A stretch of 64,000 nt of DNA from CAZUMW01 sp964621615 (GTDB lineage: Bacteria > Desulfobacterota > WTBG01 > CAIYCZ01 > CAIRTM01), in the NCBI GenBank assembly GCA_964621615.1, contig CAZUMW010000004.1, positions 1 to 64,000 of the forward strand, in the 5' to 3' direction. The notes beneath the pieces were generated by a model that was not told the origin of the DNA, did no database searches, and saw nothing but the letters and a program-made list of their open reading frames with translations. The position numbers were made by a program, and so were the translations under genes. This document shows positions 18,328 through 27,211 of this stretch, in pieces (position 1 is the stretch's first letter; each line of letters opens with the position of its first letter).

Positions 18328-18944
18328 GTCTTTATCCGCTTCCGTGCTAATTCATGCTGACCTGATTTTACAAGATCGAAAATATCTGAGCAAACAAGGT
18401 CATGGAATATTTTTCTTCTGCGTGCAGGGTCGGTAACCCGCCCGGTTATTTCTTCTCGCACTTCACTGAGCAATTCCAGAAAATCCCCATATGCCCGGGG
18501 CAGCATTTCTTCAAGCTCCTCCCGCACTTTTTTTGCAAAAAGGGGGCTGCCGCCGCCCGTGGAAACAGCCACGGTTAATTCCTTCCGCCTGAGCACAGAG
18601 GGCACATGAAAATCGCATAAAGCCGGCTCATCAATACAGTTGACCGGAATATTGTACCTGTTGCATGCCCCCGCTATTCGCCTGTTTTCTTCATGGTCAT
18701 CTGTTGCAGCACAAACCAGAAACATGCCATTCAGGTCATCTTCAATGAATTTTCTACGCTTCCATTGTATGGACTTCTCATGAGCGCGCTTTTCCAGGCC
18801 CTCAGTGAGGGCCGGGCTGACAATGCATACGCCGGCACCGCATTCAAGCATCCCTTCGGCTTTCCTTTGCGCTACTGCCCCCCCCCCGGCAATCAGGCAT
18901 GCTTTGCCGCTTATGCGTATAAATAAAGGGTATAACTTATTCAT
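18303..18944 (-). CDS. Precorrin-2 dehydrogenase / sirohydrochlorin ferrochelatase, Met8/CysG-N type
   Basis: NAD-dependent oxidation of precorrin-2 to sirohydrochlorin, with possible iron insertion to siroheme, as in Met8p and the CysG N-terminal module. The protein (about 213 residues) has the Rossmann motif AGGGAVAQRKAEGMLECGA and CAATDDHEENRRIA, which holds the Asp used by the family. An upstream TTG at 18971 would add nine residues; ATG 18944 is preferred because GGAAAG precedes it. In this operon it supplies the siroheme consumed by AhbA/B. Some relatives are dehydrogenase only, so the chelatase activity is not certain. Confidence 0.9.
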   Translation of the reverse strand: MNKLYPLFIRISGKACLIAGGGAVAQRKAEGMLECGAGVCIVSPALTEGLEKRAHEKSIQWKRRKFIEDDLNGMFLVCAATDDHEENRRIAGACNRYNIPVNCIDEPALCDFHVPSVLRRKELTVAVSTGGGSPLFAKKVREELEEMLPRAYGDFLELLSEVREEITGRVTDPARRRKIFHDLVCSDIFDLVKSGQHELARKRIKTCILLQSE

Positions 18945-18998
18945 TGTATAGCTTTCCGCAATAAGTGTCAAAAAGTTTAAAACGTGCTACCCGCCAGC

Positions 18999-20069
18999 TT
19001 ACACTTTAAACCGGATGTTTAATATATCACCGTCCTGTACGATATAATCTTTGCCCTTTACCAGCAATTTACCAGCTGATTTAAGCGCTGACTCCGTGCC
19101 TGCCTCTACCAAATCATCATATGCCATGACTTCAGCCCGAATAAATCCGCGCTGCAAATCAGAATGTATAGCTCCTGCCGCTTCAGGTGCACACGCCCCC
19201 TTTTTAACCAGCCACTGGCGCACTTCGTCCCTGCCGACCGTAAAGAAGGAAATGAGGCCCAACAGCTGCAGGCATAACCTGCACAGCTGCTCAAGAGCAG
19301 ATTCCTGTATGCCGAGCTCGGAAAAAAACGCCATTCGATCGTCCTCATCATCCAGCTGATCAATTTCAGATTCTACTTTAGCAGAAACCTGCATGATGCT
19401 TATGGTATCGGCACCGGTTTCCCGGCGTACTGTCTCCACGATGTCCGAACCGGTCAAATCGCTGTCAGAAACATTCAGTACAATCATCATCGGTTTCAAA
19501 GTAACAAAGGGATAGCTTCTGATGAGCATCTCCTCATCCTGTGAAAGGCGCATAATACGAAGCGGTTTGTTTTCCTCCAGAAGCGTTTTCATCTTTACAA
19601 GCAATTCCCGCTCTTTTACTTTTGCCTCATCCTTCATTTTTTTCAACGCTTCATCGATCCGCTCCATGCGGGTTTCTACAAACAGCAGATCGTGTAATAT
19701 AAGCTCATCATTAATAAGGGCTATATCGCGCAGCGGGGCAACCGATCCTTTGACGTGATAAACGGATTCATCCTCGAATGACCGCACAACATGGCATACC
19801 GCATCAAGCTCGGCGATATCTTTAAAAACATCCCCTTTTGCTATGGCATCAGGCTCAAGCCTGGGAAGAACAACGAAGTCCACTCGTGCTTTCACCTCGC
19901 TGCGGGGCTCGTACAGTTCAGCCAGACGGTCAAAGCGGGGGTCACGCATGTCTGCGGTTCCGATAAGCGCTTTATGTTCTTCATGAGTGTCGGGAACACT
20001 ATGTCCTGTTAGAACCTGGTACAGTGTTTTCTTACCTGTCTGGGGAAGTCCGATTATACCTATTTTCAT
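18999..20069 (-). CDS. ychF: YchF/Obg-family ATPase (OLA1-like)
   Basis: A 356-residue P-loop protein with the Walker A motif GLPQTGKKTLY, a long coiled-coil insertion (about 125-165), and a C-terminal TGS domain ending VKGKDYIVQDGDILNIRFKV. This is the YchF plan. YchF prefers ATP and is linked to ribosomes and redox stress. The nucleotide-specificity segment reads LNVSDSD instead of a classical NKxD, fitting YchF. It is the first gene of the heme run: met8 starts 54 nt after it with no terminator between, and a sigma70-like promoter lies upstream. Confidence 0.9.
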   Translation of the reverse strand: MKIGIIGLPQTGKKTLYQVLTGHSVPDTHEEHKALIGTADMRDPRFDRLAELYEPRSEVKARVDFVVLPRLEPDAIAKGDVFKDIAELDAVCHVVRSFEDESVYHVKGSVAPLRDIALINDELILHDLLFVETRMERIDEALKKMKDEAKVKERELLVKMKTLLEENKPLRIMRLSQDEEMLIRSYPFVTLKPMMIVLNVSDSDLTGSDIVETVRRETGADTISIMQVSAKVESEIDQLDDEDDRMAFFSELGIQESALEQLCRLCLQLLGLISFFTVGRDEVRQWLVKKGACAPEAAGAIHSDLQRGFIRAEVMAYDDLVEAGTESALKSAGKLLVKGKDYIVQDGDILNIRFKV

Positions 20070-20433
20070 TTCGTTTTGTCTCTCCGTTTCATATGTGCTG
20101 AAAACAACTCTCCTCAGTGGAGAAGATAATATAAATCATGATAGCATTGGCCGCTTAAATCGTCAAAACTTTATTCAAACAAAATAGCAAATGAACATAT
20201 TTGATATTATATTTTTGTTTTGTATTGTTTTAGTATTATATGTTATGCCGAAGTATTTTTATGTAATATATTATTGACAGTTAGTTGTATTTAATGAGCT
20301 AAACAGTTTTTTTTATTTAAGATAATATATATGTGACCGATAAATTTTTCATGGTATTTTAATTTATTATGAAAATTATAGTTTTAGTCATATTAATTAT
20401 TTCATCATCTAATGTTTATGAAAGGGTACTATA
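20070..20433. other. AT-rich divergent intergenic region, ychF / chemoreceptor
   Basis: Apart from the ychF promoter this 364-nt stretch is very AT-rich and holds no supported gene. A TTGACA is present at 20274-20279 but has no good -10 at the right distance for the forward chemoreceptor gene. The strongest forward signal is the GAAAGGG ribosome-binding site just before 20434. Confidence 0.6.
20138..20166 (-). promoter_or_regulatory. Sigma70-type promoter for ychF-heme operon
   Basis: On the minus strand TTGACG (-35) is followed after exactly 17 nt by TATCAT (-10). The predicted start near 20130 leaves a leader of about 60 nt before the ychF ATG. The leader contains a small TCTCC/GGAGA hairpin. 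Confidence 0.65.
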
Positions 20434-22356
20434 ATGAAAGCAATAAGCAGATTTTCTCTGCGCATTGAATTGATGACAGGCATTTTAATCGTCGCTGTCA
20501 TACCGCTTGTTGTCGTGATGAGTATTGCCGTTTGGAGGGCGGGCTCCGCGGTTGAAAATGCTGTTTTTGAGAAATTCATGGCCGTGGAGGAAATAAAAAA
20601 ACAGCAGCTTAACAAGATAATCAGTGATTTCAAAACCGAGCTGGAAGGGCTGTCACACTCAAACCAGGTAACAGGTATGGTCTACTGGTTCGATGAATAT
20701 GCGGCTAATGAGAAATTTCAGGACACCGACCCATTTCCTGTTGAATCTGATCGATATCACTATATCCATGGCCAGGCATCGGAGTTTCCCGAACACTTCA
20801 TCAAAACCTATGGCTACGAGGATTATATTCTTATAAACAGGAAAGGCCATGTTGTATATACGGCCAAAAAAGGCAAAGATCTTGGAGCAAACCTGAAATA
20901 CGGCAAAATGCAAAATTCCGCTCTGGCTTCCATATGGAATAAAATCATGTCATCGAAAAAAATGTATCTCCAGGACTTTGCTTTTTATGAGCCCAGCGGC
21001 AAACATGTATGCTTCATCGGCACGCCGGTTTCCGAAAAAGCCGAGCCTGAAAATATCTTAGGTGCTGTGGTTCTGCGCGTTCCTGCGGAAGCCTTCAGCG
21101 GTATTATTCATGAGCGAATCGGCATGGGTGAATCCGGCCGATTTTATCTGATCACCCGCACGCCTGACAATAAACTTGAATTCAGAAACAATTCCGATTC
21201 CGGCATGAAAACAAGTTTTGCTGTCGGCGACCGCGTAACCGAGAAACACCTTGTCAAGGCATTCGGTAACGGCACTCATCAAATGAAATATACCGGAACC
21301 GATCACACATCCTATCTGGTGACATCAGTGCCTTTTGAGTTCGGATCCGCCACATGGAATCTTATCGGAACAATCAGGTATGCTGAAGCAATAACGCCGA
21401 TTTTGTCAATGAAAAACTGGCTGTATATTGTTGTTATCGGCGGGATACTTACTATTCTTTTCGTCGTTTATTTATTCACCTATTATATTGCGGGCAATCT
21501 TAATTCGTTCGTTTCCGGCCTGCAGACCATTACCGAAGAGGTCGACCACGCAGCCAACCATCTTGCATCCTCAAGCCAATCTTTGGCAAGCGGCGCATCT
21601 CATCAGGCAAGCTCCATTGAGGAAACAAACGCGCAGCTCAAGGAGCTTGAAAACATCTCAAAAAACAACGCAGATGAATCAGGCAGTGCAAAACAGACGG
21701 TGATCAAAGCCAGCGAAGTAGCAAAATCAGGGTCACGCGCGGTGGGGGAGCTTGTGCAATCTATGCACAAAATTGTTGAAAACGGCAATGAAATCGGAAA
21801 AGTCGCAATGGCGATCGAGGATATCGCGTTTCAAACAAATCTTCTTGCTCTTAATGCTGCAGTTGAAGCTGCGCGGGCAGGTGAGCAGGGGCGCGGCTTT
21901 GCCGTTGTAGCCGATGAAGTAGGAAATCTTGCCAAGCGTGTATCTGAAAATGCAAAAATGACCTCAACGCTTATAGAAACCAGCGGTAAGCTCGCTGACG
22001 AGGGTATTGAAAAAACCGGAAACGCACGTTCCTCTCTGGATGCTATCTTATCGTCTGTCGATAAAGTCGCTATTCAGGTAGACAATATAGCACGATCGAG
22101 CAATGAGCAGGCGCTCAACACCAAACAAATCGATTCGGCCGTTTCCTCAATGAATGAAATTGTGCAATCAAACAGTGCAAGCGCACAGGAAAACTCATCG
22201 GCGTCACAGCAGCTTTCCTCTCATGCAGCAACAATGAAAAAATCCGTTCAGGATCTGCTCATTTTCATTAACGGGGAAAAAGCTGTGCGCCCGAGCAAAG
22301 AAGATCACACTGTGCAGGATATAAACATGCTAGAGGCGGACTTTTCATCTTTTTGA
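20434..22356 (+). CDS. Methyl-accepting chemotaxis protein
   Basis: A 640-residue transmembrane chemoreceptor: helix 1 (about 14-33), a large Cache-like periplasmic sensor (about 40-325), helix 2 (about 329-352), then the cytoplasmic signalling domain. The hairpin tip AFQTNLLALNAAVEAARAG lies near residue 470 and is followed by GRGFAVVADEVGNLAKR. Only about 25 residues separate helix 2 from the methylation helix (ASSIEETNAQLKELE), so a normal HAMP domain is missing or very degenerate. The ligand cannot be predicted. No che genes are nearby. Confidence 0.93.
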   Translation: MKAISRFSLRIELMTGILIVAVIPLVVVMSIAVWRAGSAVENAVFEKFMAVEEIKKQQLNKIISDFKTELEGLSHSNQVTGMVYWFDEYAANEKFQDTDPFPVESDRYHYIHGQASEFPEHFIKTYGYEDYILINRKGHVVYTAKKGKDLGANLKYGKMQNSALASIWNKIMSSKKMYLQDFAFYEPSGKHVCFIGTPVSEKAEPENILGAVVLRVPAEAFSGIIHERIGMGESGRFYLITRTPDNKLEFRNNSDSGMKTSFAVGDRVTEKHLVKAFGNGTHQMKYTGTDHTSYLVTSVPFEFGSATWNLIGTIRYAEAITPILSMKNWLYIVVIGGILTILFVVYLFTYYIAGNLNSFVSGLQTITEEVDHAANHLASSSQSLASGASHQASSIEETNAQLKELENISKNNADESGSAKQTVIKASEVAKSGSRAVGELVQSMHKIVENGNEIGKVAMAIEDIAFQTNLLALNAAVEAARAGEQGRGFAVVADEVGNLAKRVSENAKMTSTLIETSGKLADEGIEKTGNARSSLDAILSSVDKVAIQVDNIARSSNEQALNTKQIDSAVSSMNEIVQSNSASAQENSSASQQLSSHAATMKKSVQDLLIFINGEKAVRPSKEDHTVQDINMLEADFSSF

Positions 22357-22365
22357 CTACGTTGA

Positions 22366-23112
22366 TTATTCGGACATGCCTTTCAAAAGCGCATTGACAT
22401 TATGCCCCAGAACATCATGATTGTATCCGCCTTCAAGGATAGCGAAACAGCCGCCGCTGTTTCGCCTTGCAGCCCGGCGAACCATTGAGCCCATAGCCCG
22501 GTAGTCATCGGTGGACAGCAGGCCGCCCCAGTCATCTTTGTGATTGTCAAATCCTGCTGAAATACCGATAATATCAGCATCTGTAGAAGCCAGAGAGCGC
22601 TCCACTTCTTCAATATAATGTTCCCGAATACCTGATGACGGATTCAGGATATCGACCCAATCCCTCTCCGAAAGAATGTTTACCGTGCCGTCGCCGTAAT
22701 GAAGATCAAAGTCAAGAACGAACGCTTTTTTGATCAAATGCTGTGCGTGCAGTGACAGCAGCGCAATGGCCATGTTATTGAAATAACAAAACCCCCATGC
22801 GCCGCCTTCCGACGCGTGGTGCCCCGGTGGCCGGATAAGGCCGAACGCCGGCTCGCTCAATCCTATACGGGCGGCCTTTACGGCAGCGCCTGCAGCAAGG
22901 GCCGCAATGTTGTACAGGCCCTCGTTTTGAACGGTTGCTATATGGCGCAATGAATGTGCCGCCCGGATTTCATCCGGGGTAGCCGGCTCAGGTGTTACGA
23001 ATTCATTGTCGTTTGATACGGCCTCGACAACTGCTTCAAGGCGCCCTCCCGCAGCAGCCGGATCAAATGTATATACGGAATAAAAATCATTGTGAAATAT
23101 TATTTTCATCAT
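22366..23112 (-). CDS. Histone-deacetylase-family amidohydrolase (AcuC/AphA-like)
   Basis: Zinc-dependent deacetylase superfamily member, probably acting on acetylpolyamines or another small acetyl-amide, or on acetyl-lysine. Key residues are kept: RPPGHHASEGGAWGFCYFNN (tandem His), DFDLHYGDGT (Asp and His zinc ligands) and SAGFDNHKDDWGG (third ligand region). The length, about 248 residues, is short compared with 300-350 for AcuC, mainly through trimmed loops. Starts at 23112, 23109 or TTG 23121 are possible; an AGGAAGAG lies upstream. It is convergent with the chemoreceptor, nine nt apart. Its substrate is unknown. Confidence 0.88.
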   Translation of the reverse strand: MMKIIFHNDFYSVYTFDPAAAGGRLEAVVEAVSNDNEFVTPEPATPDEIRAAHSLRHIATVQNEGLYNIAALAAGAAVKAARIGLSEPAFGLIRPPGHHASEGGAWGFCYFNNMAIALLSLHAQHLIKKAFVLDFDLHYGDGTVNILSERDWVDILNPSSGIREHYIEEVERSLASTDADIIGISAGFDNHKDDWGGLLSTDDYRAMGSMVRRAARRNSGGCFAILEGGYNHDVLGHNVNALLKGMSE

Positions 23113-23230
23113 CTTTCTCAACTCTTCCTATAACTGACAGGTCATGGTATAGTGACGCATACTATAGGGCATTTACCAATATTCTAGTATATTACAGAGC
23201 ACCTTTGCAAATATATCAGACGGCATTTAT

Positions 23231-24712
23231 ATGCGACACGCTCAAAGCCGCTCATATTATAGTATAATACGCGCAGGCGAACAGTATCCGGCGCTCATTG
23301 TCATTTGTGTTTTTATTGTAACAAGGGCACTTTTTTCGCTCCTGGGTGGTGAATATCTTTATACCCCCATTAACTTTGCAAAACAGTACCTCGATCCGCT
23401 GCTGTTAAAAAATGATTTGTGCACAAGCCTTTTTTATTTTCATTCGCAGCCTCCGCTTTTCAATTTTGTGCTTGGGCTGGTTCTCAAGCTGTCCCCCTGC
23501 CCTGCAATAACATGTTCGATTCTCTTTAAAACAGCCGGTGCGCTCATAGCTCTTCTTTTTCTCGGCACATTGCGGTCTTTTGGCTTACGCCCATTTTTCT
23601 CGTTAGTGCTGGCGCTTCTCTTTATGATGAACCCGACGCTGATGCTGTATGAAAACCTCCTCTATTATACCTATATTGAAATTTTTCTCATAACAGCCGG
23701 CATTTACACGCTGTCAATGTGGCTCAGCACACAGCGCGTGCTTTTTCTCATCCTGTTCTTCGGTTGCCTCACCTGCCTATCACTGATTCGTTCACTTTTT
23801 CATCCGGCTTTCATACTGCTCACCGGGATGCTGCTGTTTGTGTGCGTACGGTTTTTAATGAGACAGAAATTCCAATCATGGCTTCTTGCTGCTGTCACTG
23901 TCCTCTTTTTAGCGCCGTGCATGCTGCTGTGCTGTAAAAATATGGTAATGTATGATTTTTTCGGCACATCATCCTGGGCCGGGATGAGCCTGTGGAAAAA
24001 AACCAATTCCTATGAACCCGATGAACTTGCCCGCTTTCACAAACAATCTGTAATAAGCTCCTATGCGCTCAAAGGGGGTTACGAGCCGTTTCGCCCTGTA
24101 ACGGACTACCTCCCGCCGGAGAAACTCGGTTCAGTGACCTGTCATCACCCATCTGACTGCTCCGTTTTTAAAAGCACCGGGAAGCCTAATTTCAACCATG
24201 CCGGTTACGTGCCCGTTTCAAAGGCACTTTTCCATGATGCCGCCTCACTCATTGCACATAACCCATCCCGGTTCATATGGGATTCGCTGTGCTCCTACGC
24301 GCTTACGCTCTGGTACAGCTCTGATTCAGTACATGCCCTTTTCATGGACAATATGCGCATTCTCAAACCGCTCGAGGATATATACCGCTATATATATTTC
24401 GGGTTTATCGTGGTCCTGAACAAACATGCAGATCCCGGGCTATGGGTAAGAACAGCTCTTATCTCACTGGTTTTTTTCACGGCATATCTGCTGACACTGC
24501 TGAACACATTCACAGGGCATACAGGCTTCAACGCGCGGATCGTGGTTGTCTGCATCGTCTGCATATTTATTCATGCCTATACCATCATAATTTCCTCTCT
24601 GATTGAATTCGGTGAGAACAACAGATTCCGGGCACCGGTTGACGCTGCATTCATAATTGTACTTGCAGGCAATGCGATTATCCTCAAGGACCGCATTTTT
24701 CAAAAAAAATAA
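23231..24712 (+). CDS. Polytopic membrane protein, GT-C glycosyltransferase-like
   Basis: A 493-residue protein with about 10 hydrophobic helices and one long soluble segment (about 265-350). The early loop YFHSQPPLFNFVLGLVLK resembles the H/D-PPL loop of GT39/ArnT-type lipid-linked glycosyltransferases, and FGENNRFRAPVDAAFIIVLAG near the end is like the C-terminal part of these proteins. I therefore call it GT-C-like; donor and acceptor are unknown. Its upstream region is 109 nt and no clear ribosome-binding site is seen at ATG 23231. GtrA lies nearby at 25.6 kb, which fits cell-envelope polysaccharide work. Confidence 0.65.
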   Translation: MRHAQSRSYYSIIRAGEQYPALIVICVFIVTRALFSLLGGEYLYTPINFAKQYLDPLLLKNDLCTSLFYFHSQPPLFNFVLGLVLKLSPCPAITCSILFKTAGALIALLFLGTLRSFGLRPFFSLVLALLFMMNPTLMLYENLLYYTYIEIFLITAGIYTLSMWLSTQRVLFLILFFGCLTCLSLIRSLFHPAFILLTGMLLFVCVRFLMRQKFQSWLLAAVTVLFLAPCMLLCCKNMVMYDFFGTSSWAGMSLWKKTNSYEPDELARFHKQSVISSYALKGGYEPFRPVTDYLPPEKLGSVTCHHPSDCSVFKSTGKPNFNHAGYVPVSKALFHDAASLIAHNPSRFIWDSLCSYALTLWYSSDSVHALFMDNMRILKPLEDIYRYIYFGFIVVLNKHADPGLWVRTALISLVFFTAYLLTLLNTFTGHTGFNARIVVVCIVCIFIHAYTIIISSLIEFGENNRFRAPVDAAFIIVLAGNAIILKDRIFQKK

Positions 24713-24743
24713 ATTCTGCCCCTTTTTATCCGATAATGTTCAC

Positions 24744-25514
24744 ATGATCTATAACCATGAAAAGCATATTTTTTCACTATGCTGCATTTCAGTGACAATT
24801 GCATTGGCGTGCACCTCCTGTACGCTTCTCAAGGGCACCTGCACTGCCGGGAAGCTTGCCGCAAAGGGCACATACCTTGTCGCCAAGGGTGCGGTTATCG
24901 GCGGCGCAGGCGTTACAAAAGCCGGCATCGCAGTTACAAAAGGTACCGCTAAGGGTACGTACGCGGTGGCCAAAGGAATTACAAAAGCAGGGATAATCAG
25001 CGGCAAATCCACATATTCAATCGGTGAGTTCACTTTTACCGTGGTTGCGGCCCCGCTTACCTGGCCGCTCACTGCAGACGAAATAGAATCAATAGGAGGT
25101 CTGCCGCCAAAGGATGCCATTAAGAAAGGCGTGGTCAAAACCTCTCCCTATGTGGTTAACGGCAGGCGCTATGAGCCGCTTTCCTTTGATGAGGCACGGC
25201 ATTACAAACAGACAGGAACCGCTTCCTGGTACGGCAACGAAACGCTCAGCCAGAAGGGCGGTCACATGACGGCAAACGGAGAGGCCTTCGACCCGGACGG
25301 CTTAAGCGCGGCGCACAAACTGCTCCCCCTTCCCTGCCACGTCCGCGTCACAAATCTTATTAACAAGCGTTCGCTGATCCTTCGTGTTAATGATCGCGGC
25401 CCTTTCGTACCACGGCGCATTATCGACGTAACAGCAGGCGCTGCTAAAAGGCTCGGATTTTACAAACAGGGAACTGCACTTGTATCTGTTGAGGTAATCG
25501 ATGCGGATAGCTGA
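24744..25514 (+). CDS. rlpA: RlpA-family septal ring lytic transglycosylase lipoprotein
   Basis: Envelope protein whose double-psi beta-barrel domain (about 160-255) matches RlpA: GTASWYGNETLSQKGGHMTA and LRVNDRGPF, which includes the catalytic-type Asp. RlpA proteins cleave denuded septal glycan. ATG 24744 is used because it gives a compact lipoprotein-like signal (SVTIALACTSC); the upstream extension overlaps the previous gene. Between signal and barrel lie about 55 residues of imperfect Gly/Lys/Thr/Ala repeats (TKGTAKGTYAVAKGITKAG). No SPOR domain is present. Confidence 0.88.
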   Translation: MIYNHEKHIFSLCCISVTIALACTSCTLLKGTCTAGKLAAKGTYLVAKGAVIGGAGVTKAGIAVTKGTAKGTYAVAKGITKAGIISGKSTYSIGEFTFTVVAAPLTWPLTADEIESIGGLPPKDAIKKGVVKTSPYVVNGRRYEPLSFDEARHYKQTGTASWYGNETLSQKGGHMTANGEAFDPDGLSAAHKLLPLPCHVRVTNLINKRSLILRVNDRGPFVPRRIIDVTAGAAKRLGFYKQGTALVSVEVIDADS

Positions 25515-25577
25515 GAATATCCGGTAAGGCTGTGGTCCTTATTACAGGTATGCATGCAAAGCATCACCGCACTGTCT

Positions 25578-25985
25578 TCATAAAGTTTGCGGATTGATGA
25601 ATACAAATTTTTTATCAAGATTATATTTTGCAATATATCCGATCGTCAACCCTACGACGGCGCCGACAAACTTGGCCTCCTCAAACGAAAACAGGTGGTG
25701 AAACAAAAGTTCTGTGCCCCAAAAAACCACCGTCGTGAAAACTCCCATAAAAGAATATATGATAAATTTAAAAAAATTATCCTGCATATTTTTTGCGGTG
25801 TGATAAAAAATATATTTCTTGTCAAGAATATATTTAACAAACAGCCCTGTCAGGGTACCAAGCGCCATGGCAAGGTAAAGCCCGAATGTAGAGCTGTAGA
25901 TCACCAGGCTGCAATATTGAGTTGCAATATTGGTAACTGTTGCAACCACCGCGAATAGCACATATTTTGTTGCAAGATAAACCAT
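25578..25985 (-). CDS. GtrA-family membrane protein
   Basis: A 135-residue protein with four hydrophobic helices and the GtrA hallmarks: the N-terminal KYVLFAVVATVTNIATQY and two copies of a YxxxKKxxF pattern (YILDKKYIF and YNLDKKFVF). GtrA proteins are thought to move lipid-linked sugars across the inner membrane for O-antigen or cell-wall modification. It is a single gene here, convergent with rlpA. Its partner glycosyltransferase is not obvious, though the GT-C-like gene at 23.2 kb is a candidate. Confidence 0.85.
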   Translation of the reverse strand: MVYLATKYVLFAVVATVTNIATQYCSLVIYSSTFGLYLAMALGTLTGLFVKYILDKKYIFYHTAKNMQDNFFKFIIYSFMGVFTTVVFWGTELLFHHLFSFEEAKFVGAVVGLTIGYIAKYNLDKKFVFINPQTL

Positions 25986-26258
25986 GAACGTGACAACTCG
26001 ATTAACGATATTTTAGCGGTATTTAATACCATAATGCATAGCGCGAAACAACCATATTATAATCGAACAACACTGCTGCGGAGGTTGATTATTACCTGCA
26101 ATCAATAGTATAATATCACGTATGTCTGGTTTCTTTTGATTTCGTTGAACACCCTGTCTATATTTTTGAAAACATATCTTATGACGTACTGTCATTCCTG
26201 CAAAATCCGTTTCGCGTATATCGCTATGTAACTTTTTTTATATTTCGGGATACCGTGC

Positions 26259-27068
26259 ATGATGTCTTTGAAACACAACCTGTTAAATATTAAGCCCGTT
26301 ACCGTACATCGCCATCGAATTGCTTTTTCTTCCTTTAATCGTGTGTGTATAGTCAGCGCACTGATAATGTTTTATTTCTTCTGCCAGGTTTCATTCAGCT
26401 GGGCTGCTCAAACCGGGAGCGTTATCATTGAAAACAATCTATTTGATCCCGACCGAACCAAGTGGTCCCGACAGAAAAAGAAAAAACCAAAAAAATCCGA
26501 GAAACCAAAACCCCGGAAAAATCTCGCCAATGTCGATCGCATTGTTCTTTTTGGCACCGTTTTGTCAGATAAAAAGTGCGCTGTTTTGAACATTAAGGGC
26601 GGCAAAGGCAAACGGGACAATGATCTGTATATGATCGGTGATTATATCGGCGGCTATCTTGTTTCCGATATAACCGAAAAAAAAGTGGTTCTCACCGATG
26701 AATACTCAGATCAGCAGTTCAATATATTTGTCAATGAGGGTAAAAAAAGACGCAAAGCGGTAAAAACAAAAATCACAAAAGAAAGCTGGAAAAAGCCTGA
26801 AAATCAAAAAAAGCGCTCCGCCAAAAAAAAATCGACCGCCAACCGCCAGAAAAAGGTAAAACCCAAGAAAGCACGCACAGCGGCTTTTCTGAAAAAACGG
26901 TTTGAGAAAACGGTAAAAATACTGAAAAGGACGTCAAGCAGACTGGTAAAAAAACAGGGGGCACGTGATTATAAACGCCTCAAGCGATTGTTTCCGTTCA
27001 TGTCAGAAGATGACCGCCGTGAAATAATAAAACTTAAAAAGCAATTTGACGCCGCTTTAAAAAATTGA
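26259..27068 (+). CDS. GspC/PilP-like periplasmic protein with lysine-rich tail
   Basis: A 269-residue protein with one hydrophobic N-terminal segment (about 30-49), then the pattern NNLFDPDRTKW followed by a short beta domain (LFGTVLSDKKCAVLN, YMIGDYIGGYLVSDI, KVVLTDE). This is the homology-region plan of GspC and PilP, which couple the inner-membrane platform to the secretin. The PDZ domain of classical GspC is absent. Instead the last 110 residues are extremely Lys/Arg-rich and end in a helix (MSEDDRREIIKLKKQFDAAL). It probably works with the gspD/gspM products at 6-9 kb. Confidence 0.6.
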   Translation: MMSLKHNLLNIKPVTVHRHRIAFSSFNRVCIVSALIMFYFFCQVSFSWAAQTGSVIIENNLFDPDRTKWSRQKKKKPKKSEKPKPRKNLANVDRIVLFGTVLSDKKCAVLNIKGGKGKRDNDLYMIGDYIGGYLVSDITEKKVVLTDEYSDQQFNIFVNEGKKRRKAVKTKITKESWKKPENQKKRSAKKKSTANRQKKVKPKKARTAAFLKKRFEKTVKILKRTSSRLVKKQGARDYKRLKRLFPFMSEDDRREIIKLKKQFDAALKN

Positions 27069-27211
27069 TGCTCCCTGCCAGGGCAGCGGGCCATACCCGT
27101 AATTAATATTTATATCAGAATTGTGTGCCGCTTCATCCCCACGTATCGAAGATGCCGCAACTGTTGCTGGGCAAAACGGGATGTTCTCTGCACATTACGG
27201 TAACGCCAGAC

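Noticed and set aside
20274..20279. TTGACA as -35 of a chemoreceptor promoter
   Set aside because: No acceptable -10 at 16-18 nt.
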